From contig JASBRM010000378.1 in the NCBI GenBank assembly GCA_030149405.1, positions 1 to 7,463 of the forward strand: DNA of 7,463 bases. Direction: 5' to 3'. Both the position numbers and the translations under genes were made by a program. Of this stretch, positions 1-5,248 are shown in pieces. Within the stretch, counting starts at the first letter, position 1; every line of letters starts with the position of its first letter. The notes beneath the pieces are model-generated. The model saw only the letters and a list, made by a program, of their open reading frames with translations, was not told the origin of the DNA and ran no database searches. The stretch is from Neptuniibacter sp. (GTDB lineage: Bacteria > Pseudomonadota > Gammaproteobacteria > Pseudomonadales > Balneatricaceae).

Positions 1-765
1 ACTCAGTATTTTCTGGGTGAGTTTGATGGCTACCAATTCCACAATGAGAATGCCGCAGATAAGGTTCTGCTGGTAGATCAGGGGCGAGATTTTTATGCGG
101 TCCAGAGTTGGTCTGATGTGGTTGATGGCCGACGGTTAGCAATTGCATGGGCAAATAATTGGCTCTATGCCGATCAGCTTCCTGAATCTGGATGGCGAGG
201 CATGATGACCTTACCTCGAGAAATTCGTTTGCAAGCAACACCTGAAGGCCCGCGTTTAGCGCATGAGTTTGCAGCGGAGGTACACAACGTTATTCCATCT
301 CAGGTATTGGATCAAAGCGCCTATACGTTCGAAGCGGGTGACAAGTGGGAGGTCCCACAAGTCGACTCTCAGACCTGCTGTATTCACACCAGTTTTGAGC
401 TGGATTTATCTGATGATGCTGATGTGGAGATCTGTTTGTCAGGGGCACTGGACCCTGTGTTGAGCATTACAAAAAATGAATTGGGCTATCAGGTTGTTCA
501 TTTGAGACAGGGTAGTCATGTCAGTGAGCGTTTTGACCGTTATTTCCCCTCGGATTTTTCATTACCGAGTATTAACAAGGACAAACTACGAGTCGAGCTG
601 TTCTATGACCATGGAATTCTGGAAATGTTATTTGATGGTGGCATTTATTCTATCACCAGTGTGCAAGCAGAAGGTGTGTCATTGTCAGAGAACATTAGAA
701 AGCTGGGGTTGGTTGTAAAAAAAGGAAAAATTGCTTTAGATAACAGGGCAATAGCACCTTTTTAA
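1..765 (+). CDS. GH32 beta-fructosidase / fructanase, C-terminal part (5' end outside window)
   Basis: This is the last 254 codons of a glycoside hydrolase family 32 enzyme, which hydrolyses beta-fructosidic bonds in sucrose, fructo-oligosaccharides, inulin or levan. The reading frame is open from base 1, so the GTG at 118 is an internal codon and not the start. Visible residues 1-75 are the end of the five-bladed propeller: RDFYAVQ (29-35), WANNW (50-54) and WRGMMTLPRE (65-74) match the conserved late GH32 blocks. Residues from about 80 to 254 fit the C-terminal beta-sandwich domain. The catalytic nucleophile, RDP and EC motifs lie upstream of the window, so activity cannot be judged, nor can a signal peptide. 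The symporter next door suggests an intact sugar is imported, which fits a beta-fructosidase better than a PTS-linked sucrose-6-phosphate hydrolase. That choice is inference. The family assignment is firm. Confidence 0.93.
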   Translation, partial: TQYFLGEFDGYQFHNENAADKVLLVDQGRDFYAVQSWSDVVDGRRLAIAWANNWLYADQLPESGWRGMMTLPREIRLQATPEGPRLAHEFAAEVHNVIPSQVLDQSAYTFEAGDKWEVPQVDSQTCCIHTSFELDLSDDADVEICLSGALDPVLSITKNELGYQVVHLRQGSHVSERFDRYFPSDFSLPSINKDKLRVELFYDHGILEMLFDGGIYSITSVQAEGVSLSENIRKLGLVVKKGKIALDNRAIAPF

Positions 766-803
766 AAATTACAGAACACAGTGTCAGACTATAAAAATAA
801 TGT

Positions 804-808
804 GAGGT
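804..808 (+). promoter_or_regulatory. Ribosome binding site of the GPH symporter
   Basis: GAGGT lies 6 bases before the ATG at 815 and supports that start. The intergenic stretch 766-814 is only 49 bases and shows no terminator, so the hydrolase and symporter are probably on one transcript. Confidence 0.7.
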
Positions 809-814
809 AATTTC

Positions 815-2191
815 ATGAGTACACAGACACAATCAGACACTCTTTCGTTTAAAGAAAAGGTGGGTTATGGGTTAGGGGATATGGCCTCTAACTTTTATAT
901 GGGTTTCTTTGGGCTGTTCCTGCTCTATTACTACACGGATATTTTTGGTCTGGCACCAGCTGCAGTTGCAACAATGATGTTGGTAACCAAGATCGTTGAT
1001 GCTTTTACAGACCCTGCAATGGGCTTAATTGCTGACCGAACCAATACCCGTTGGGGACGCTATCGTCCCTATCTTATATGGGTTGCTATTCCCTATGGTG
1101 TTCTTGGATACGTTCTTTTTTTAGGTCCCGATCTGTCTGACAGTGGAAAGCTGATCTATGCATACATTACATACACAGCAGTAATGTTGGCCTATACAGC
1201 AATTAATGTACCTTATTCTGCTTTATTGGCTGTGATATCTCCCTCAGCAGAAGAGAGAACTAAAGCAACAACTTATCGATTTATATTTGCTTCCGGCGGT
1301 GCTTTAGCTGTTGCTGCCTTTGCTACTCCTCTTAAAAATTGGTTAGGAGGTGGAGACGACCTTTTAGGTTTTCGCCTGACCATCATCATTTTTGCGATTC
1401 TCTCAGTGGTTTTGTTTTGGATCACTTTTGTCACTACCAAAGAACGAATTAAGTTAGCTCCGCACAAATCCAGTGTGCGCAAGGACCTGGTAGAAATAGC
1501 AAAAAACAAATCCTGGTTGGTGCTAGTGGCGGCAGGCATCCTCATTGTAACAGGCCTGATTGCCCGTTTTGCGTCCATTGTGTTCTACCTCAAGTACTAC
1601 ATGCAGGATAACGGTGATGTAATTTTCTGGATCTTTGACAGAACAGCGCTCTTTACTTCATTTGGTTTGATCGGACAGTTATTTGGAGCGCTGATTACCC
1701 CCTACTTGGTAGCGCGTTTTAATAAACATCACTTAGTATTGGTAGTGAATTTAATACATGTGGTGCTATTGCTGGCTAACTATGCGGTACCGCCAGAGAA
1801 CTTCTGGCTGATCATTACTATGCATGCCTTCGGGATTATGACGTTTGGTATCACAATCACTCTGCTGTTTTCCATGTATACAGATTGTGCAGAGTACGGT
1901 GAGTGGAAAACAGGTAAGCGCACATCAGGATTAATAGTCTCTGCGTCTATGTTTTCGCTTAAATTTGGCTCCGCATTAGGTGCGGCATTGCCAGGCTTTA
2001 TTCTCGCAGCGTTCGGTTTTGTAGCAAATGAAGTGCAGACTGAAGAAGCGCTGACAGGTATCCAATTTATGTTTAATGGCTTACCTGCGGTGTTGTTCTT
2101 GTTAGGTGGTTTGTCGATGTTGTTTTACAAAATTGACCGCGAACAGTTGGCCACTATTGAAGCTGAGATGCATGAGCGGCGTAATTGTTGA
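815..2191 (+). CDS. GPH-family (MelB-like) sugar:cation symporter
   Basis: A 458-residue inner-membrane secondary transporter of the glycoside-pentoside-hexuronide:cation symporter family, a major-facilitator fold with about 12 membrane spans; the length is typical. The N-terminal GYGLGDMASNFYMG block (17-30) and the pair D62 and D66 in IVDAFTDP correspond by motif to the cation-binding aspartates of MelB (Asp55/Asp59). They are followed by the loop DRTNTRWGRYRPYL (74-87). In the second half, YGEWKTGKRTSGL (361-373) and K383 in FSLKFG match the conserved central loop and the helix XI lysine of the family. A charged, soluble C-terminal tail begins near residue 439. It lies directly after a GH32 gene, so the substrate is inferred to be sucrose, fructose or a short fructan, driven by Na+ or H+. 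Substrate cannot be read from the sequence alone. Confidence 0.93.
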   Translation: MSTQTQSDTLSFKEKVGYGLGDMASNFYMGFFGLFLLYYYTDIFGLAPAAVATMMLVTKIVDAFTDPAMGLIADRTNTRWGRYRPYLIWVAIPYGVLGYVLFLGPDLSDSGKLIYAYITYTAVMLAYTAINVPYSALLAVISPSAEERTKATTYRFIFASGGALAVAAFATPLKNWLGGGDDLLGFRLTIIIFAILSVVLFWITFVTTKERIKLAPHKSSVRKDLVEIAKNKSWLVLVAAGILIVTGLIARFASIVFYLKYYMQDNGDVIFWIFDRTALFTSFGLIGQLFGALITPYLVARFNKHHLVLVVNLIHVVLLLANYAVPPENFWLIITMHAFGIMTFGITITLLFSMYTDCAEYGEWKTGKRTSGLIVSASMFSLKFGSALGAALPGFILAAFGFVANEVQTEEALTGIQFMFNGLPAVLFLLGGLSMLFYKIDREQLATIEAEMHERRNC

Positions 2192-2213
2192 AAAACTGTT
2201 AAGAGATTTTGAA

Positions 2214-2230
2214 TTTGAATAACATTCAAA
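2214..2230. repeat. Inverted repeat, 7-bp arms, 3-base spacer
   Basis: TTTGAAT (2214-2220) and ATTCAAA (2224-2230) are perfect complements around AAC, 22 bases after the symporter stop. No T run follows, so it is a poor intrinsic terminator. It could be an mRNA 3'-end stabilising hairpin or a protein-binding palindrome. Function is unknown. Confidence 0.5.
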
Positions 2231-2311
2231 GCTTAGACCTAGGGTGATCTAAAAAATCGTTCAGTTCAGGATTATACACTTCAGTAGGGATTAAAACGAT
2301 TGCAATTTAGG

Positions 2312-2327
2312 GGTATAACCTTATACC
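2312..2327. repeat. Inverted repeat, 7-bp arms, 2-base spacer
   Basis: GGTATAA (2312-2318) and TTATACC (2321-2327) are perfect complements with only CC between them. A 2-base spacer is too short for an RNA hairpin loop without opening the inner pairs, so a dimeric protein-binding site is as likely as a hairpin. No T run follows. Confidence 0.5.
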
Positions 2328-2370
2328 AGTCTCTAAAAATTTTATTGCTGACATCTATCAAATCTTACCT

Positions 2371-2395
2371 AAGCCCTGAAATTCAGGGCTTTCTT
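2371..2395 (+). terminator. Probable rho-independent terminator of the fructan operon
   Basis: AAGCCCTGAA (2371-2380) and TTCAGGGCTT (2382-2391) are perfect 10-base complements around one A. In RNA the practical fold is an 8-bp stem with a 5-base loop. It is followed on the plus strand by a broken pyrimidine run (TTTCTT), then TGACTTT. The GC-rich stem with a T-rich tail fits an intrinsic terminator 180 bases after the symporter stop. On the minus strand the tail is weaker, so a bidirectional role is uncertain. Confidence 0.6.
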
Positions 2396-2540
2396 GACTT
2401 TATATTTAGAGACGAGAAACCGATGAGCTCAAAGGGTGAAGAATAGTGGCTCAGTTGAGTAAGTAGCTAGGTCTAAAAGCGACTACTTTGAACCACGTCA
2501 ATATACATTAACATGGCTTATCTAATAGAGGTAACTACTT

Positions 2541-2626
2541 TTGGCTTTGCGGGCCGTGACTAGCCGGTCCGGTTTCGGGCAAACGGTGGCTGCTCTTCGC
2601 AACCAGCGGCTACAGAAATTTTTATA
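2541..2626. other. GC-rich structured patch, possible ncRNA, repeat copy or terminator
   Basis: A sharply GC-rich stretch within AT-rich surroundings. GTGGCTGCT (2586-2594) can pair with AGCGGCTAC (2605-2613) over 9 positions in RNA, two of them G-U, with a 10-base loop. On the plus strand the stem is followed by AGAAATTTTTAT, so it could also act as a second terminator. Just upstream is the tandem CCGGTCCGGT (2564-2573). Short reading frames cross it on both strands (plus 2541-2626; minus 2653-2522), but neither has a convincing start, so I do not call a gene. I do not recognise a known RNA family. Confidence 0.35.
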
Positions 2627-2635
2627 GTGAGCAAG

Positions 2636-2681
2636 ACCATGTAAGAATTTATTTCAGCCTGAAATCACCCTAATACATGGT
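2636..2681. repeat. Nested inverted repeat next to the recombinase operon, candidate recombination or binding site
   Basis: Outer arms ACCATGTA (2636-2643) and TACATGGT (2674-2681) are perfect complements. Inside them ATTTCAG (2651-2657) and CTGAAAT (2659-2665) are perfect complements around one C. The gaps between outer and inner arms are 7 and 8 bases, so the 46-base element is almost symmetric about position 2658. It lies 69 bases beyond the stop codon of the 832-residue recombinase. Neither strand has a good T run after it, which argues against a simple terminator. A role as a recombinase core site or a regulator site is inference. Confidence 0.5.
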
Positions 2682-2749
2682 ATGCGCTGCATGGAGTCAA
2701 ACAGCGAGATTGATATCAGGCGCCTATAGTTGCTTTAGATTCAGGCTTT

Positions 2750-5248
2750 TTACTGATCGACTGGGCAATTTTGCATGTGTTGTGCTTGATTTTTGTTTGA
2801 AAGTAGAGCCGCTATGGCTTTACCGGTTGGCACAATAGACTTGTCTTCTTCGTGAATGCGCTGGAGGGCGTGGTTAGCAATGACCTCGAAGCTATGAACG
2901 TACACACTGAAAAGCGTGTGCGTAGTTTTGTGTCCTATGATCTTGATCAAGTGGACTAGGCTGGCAGCTTCATAATTGGCTTGTTCTAAGTCAACTGACT
3001 CGCCGAACAGAGTGCGTAAATTACGAAGCCCTTGGGGTGAGAACAAGAAGTGCTTTTGCTCCCGTAGCTGCTTAATTAGGTCTGGATGGCGTGAGCAGTA
3101 CCAACGCAGTAGCAGGTGGGAGGCAAAACTGTGACGCGCTAAATGCAGATCAGCACCGTCTCCCAACCAATGCTTCATGATTTCCCTTGCATAAGCGACA
3201 AGGTCTGTGGACGATGCATCTTCGATGTTGCCCTTCATTGAGAACAGCAACGCTTGCCGCCTGCTGACTATCGAAGCGCTTCCCTTCATTTTATTTGCAT
3301 ACCGGCGGTACTCGATTTCGCGCAATTCTAAAACGCGTTTTACGCGTTGAACAGCAGCAGGGGGCGCCAGTAAGTGGAAGTGGATACTTCGGTATGCCGA
3401 TGGCGTTTTGAATGCTGGCAGGTAGAGTACTAACTCTTTATCACCGACAACGATATTGCCAAGCCGAAGATTGGCGATCTCTCCTGATCGCATCCCGCCA
3501 TAGAAAGCCAGATCTAAAACTGCCTTAACTTTATCACAAAGCTCCTTGTCGCTTAGCTTTATCTGTCTCTGCAGGAAGTCATGCTCCTGCAGGCCGATGA
3601 TGTGATTGCGCCAGGTAAGCCGGACGCCCTTAGCTGAGGTTGAAGGGAAGAACACACCCTCGAAGCAATTATGATGATCCCGTGACCAATCGGCGACACG
3701 TTTGAGTAGGTTAATAGCCCGTCGTTGAGCACCTGGGGTCTTGTTACTGGGGAGTAGGTGATCTGATATCAATATCTCTACATCTTCATCATCCCAGCAG
3801 CTAAGGTTGGCGCTGGCTTCATACCAAAACAGTCCTCTGATAAATACCAACCGCAGATCCTGACTGAGTGTCTGTACGCTGATGCGTTGATCGACCAAGC
3901 GGTGTCGTACCCAGGCAATCATCAAGTCTAGACCGGAGAAGCGTTGCTCTATCTGGCTGACAAACTTCCTTAGGGAATGTTTGTGTTTATCTTTTTCTGA
4001 TAATTCATTGATATGCCAGTTGAGCAATTCATAACAGGTGGAGCGAATAGGAGCCAGTAGTTCATCGACTATCTGGGCATTAAGTTTCCGGTTCTGAAAG
4101 TGACCAGATGGGTCAACGCAGGTTTTTCTTAATTCCCCCTGAAGTCGCTTGGTTAGCTGTTGGCAAACAGAAAGCCATGCGACCTGTTCGATCATCTCAC
4201 CATCGATCACAAACACATCATCTGGTAGTAGCTTCGTCGGTTCAGGTGGTAGGGGGAGGTCGTCATTGGGAGCCACTTTGACAGCCAGTTCGGATTCAGC
4301 CACTTCAGGCAGTTTTGATTGGTTAACGGGTCGGCTTCGTTTTATCAGTTGGGGCCAGGGCTTATGCGTTGGATAGAAGCCAAAACTCTGAGCGGTGTCC
4401 GGCGGGGATAGAGGCAAGATATCGGCATGGAGTGCCGTGGCGATAAAGGGTTCGATCCCTTTATCGACCAAGCTAAAGCTTCCTGAACGAAGAAATCTGG
4501 GGGTACTACGCTTTCGCCGACTTTTAGGAAGTGATCTCCATTCTTCATCCAATGGTAATGTACTTAACAGTTGCGGTAACTGTTTGATCTGGGCGCGCCA
4601 GTTTGTGACTGGATCGGGTGTGTTACTGAGATACCAAGCCCACAAAAGGCGGAAGCGGCCGTTTAGAGGAAGCTCTAAGGCGGGAACGCTTGGTTCCAGA
4701 TCGTCGAGTACTGGGATGGCAATCTTTCCATGATGCGCTGAGGTCTCGTCTAATTCCCGCATTGCACGTTTAAACGCATGTCTGTTTACACCTAGGGACG
4801 CGCTCAGTTCAATAACTAGTGCGAGAGTAGCCTCGTTGCGCTCCAGTTCTCCTACACGCTTTTCCCAAAACCAGCGGCGCCAAGCTTCTACACTGCGCCA
4901 AACAATCAGATCAGCGGCTTCATTGGGCAATGCAGAGGGGCGTAGTTTTTTTATGGGAAGAGGGTAGAAGGCAACACGCCAACCGTGTTGCTGTAAATGT
5001 TCAAGAACATCATTGATAGCAATCTTCTGGCCGGTTGTTAATGTTGGTTTACTGACTTTTTTTCCGGTCAGCCCATCGATTCGTCTGGCGATGCTGGTGT
5101 TGAGTTTATTCAGGAACTTTTGGTTAACGGCTTTTTTGTCTTTTGCCATGGCATAGATTTCATCAACAGCTTGTAGCTTTTCCAGGCTCCAGAAATCATG
5201 TTCTGCAAGTGCTGGGTCTACTTGGTTGATTGACGTAATCAGCTTCAT
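2750..5248 (-). CDS. Large tyrosine recombinase (integrase), complete catalytic set
   Basis: An 832-residue site-specific tyrosine recombinase, which cuts and rejoins DNA through a covalent 3'-phosphotyrosine. The C-terminal catalytic domain (about 565-795) has every hallmark residue: Arg587 in YGGMRSGEIANL, Lys614 in PAFKTPSAYR, His702 and Arg705 in LHLARHSF, His773 in IIGHKTTH and nucleophile Tyr783 in FSVYVHSF. About 560 residues precede it, far more than the 100-200 of ordinary phage integrases. They include a basic stretch SRRKRSTPRFLR (243-254) and a Pro/Glu-rich, probably disordered linker (about 306-345). The stretch from about 380 to 535 may contain the core-binding helices. Between the HxxR and GH motifs there are 68 residues, longer than usual. 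The ATG overlaps the upstream recombinase stop (ATGA), so the two are translationally coupled. It is probably part of a multi-recombinase mobile element. The family call is firm; the element type is not. Confidence 0.92.
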   Translation of the reverse strand: MKLITSINQVDPALAEHDFWSLEKLQAVDEIYAMAKDKKAVNQKFLNKLNTSIARRIDGLTGKKVSKPTLTTGQKIAINDVLEHLQQHGWRVAFYPLPIKKLRPSALPNEAADLIVWRSVEAWRRWFWEKRVGELERNEATLALVIELSASLGVNRHAFKRAMRELDETSAHHGKIAIPVLDDLEPSVPALELPLNGRFRLLWAWYLSNTPDPVTNWRAQIKQLPQLLSTLPLDEEWRSLPKSRRKRSTPRFLRSGSFSLVDKGIEPFIATALHADILPLSPPDTAQSFGFYPTHKPWPQLIKRSRPVNQSKLPEVAESELAVKVAPNDDLPLPPEPTKLLPDDVFVIDGEMIEQVAWLSVCQQLTKRLQGELRKTCVDPSGHFQNRKLNAQIVDELLAPIRSTCYELLNWHINELSEKDKHKHSLRKFVSQIEQRFSGLDLMIAWVRHRLVDQRISVQTLSQDLRLVFIRGLFWYEASANLSCWDDEDVEILISDHLLPSNKTPGAQRRAINLLKRVADWSRDHHNCFEGVFFPSTSAKGVRLTWRNHIIGLQEHDFLQRQIKLSDKELCDKVKAVLDLAFYGGMRSGEIANLRLGNIVVGDKELVLYLPAFKTPSAYRSIHFHLLAPPAAVQRVKRVLELREIEYRRYANKMKGSASIVSRRQALLFSMKGNIEDASSTDLVAYAREIMKHWLGDGADLHLARHSFASHLLLRWYCSRHPDLIKQLREQKHFLFSPQGLRNLRTLFGESVDLEQANYEAASLVHLIKIIGHKTTHTLFSVYVHSFEVIANHALQRIHEEDKSIVPTGKAIAALLSNKNQAQHMQNCPVDQ

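Larger units (their letters stand above)
2192..2749. other. Convergent intergenic region, palindrome-rich, no convincing gene
   Basis: This 558-base region separates the two convergent transcription units. Stops are frequent in all three minus-strand frames. The longest open minus-strand run is about 43 codons (2525-2653) and has no ATG or good ribosome site, so there is no credible small gene after the recombinases. The region holds a terminator-like hairpin (2371-2395), tight inverted repeats at 2214-2230 and 2312-2327, a GC-rich patch around 2545-2613 and a nested inverted repeat at 2636-2681. The hexamer CCTGAA or its complement occurs at 2265, 2375, 2382, 2658 and 2740. It contains no tRNA, rRNA or CRISPR that I can recognise. 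Confidence 0.75.

Noticed and set aside
118..765. GTG at 118 as the real start of a 215-residue protein
   Set aside because: The frame is open to base 1, and the codons before 118 encode conserved GH32 sequence (YFLGEFDG and RDFYAVQ), so this is an internal codon of a truncated gene.
2329..2413. 9-bp inverted repeat GTCTCTAAA (2329-2337) / TTTAGAGAC (2405-2413) enclosing the terminator-like hairpin
   Set aside because: Long-range 9-bp inverted repeats are expected by chance about once in 558 bases, and the arms are not centred on the inner hairpin.
2233..2476. 10-bp perfect inverted repeat TTAGACCTAG (2233-2242) / CTAGGTCTAA (2467-2476)
   Set aside because: The arms are 224 bases apart. In a region of this size a 10-bp match at any distance has roughly a 15% chance of arising at random, so I do not treat it as a feature.
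2482..2541. Direct repeat ACTACTTT at 2482-2489 and 2534-2541
   Set aside because: An 8-bp repeat is too short to claim as an attachment-site duplication without a known boundary, and it has no extended similarity.
2522..2653. Minus-strand open stretch of about 43 codons as a possible fourth small gene of the recombinase operon
   Set aside because: It has no ATG in frame and no clear ribosome site, and it crosses the structured GC-rich patch. The peptide does not resemble a helix-turn-helix protein.
4149..4733. Plus-strand open frames inside the recombinase gene
   Set aside because: They lie opposite a full-length gene with intact catalytic motifs, have no recognisable motifs and look like antisense shadows.
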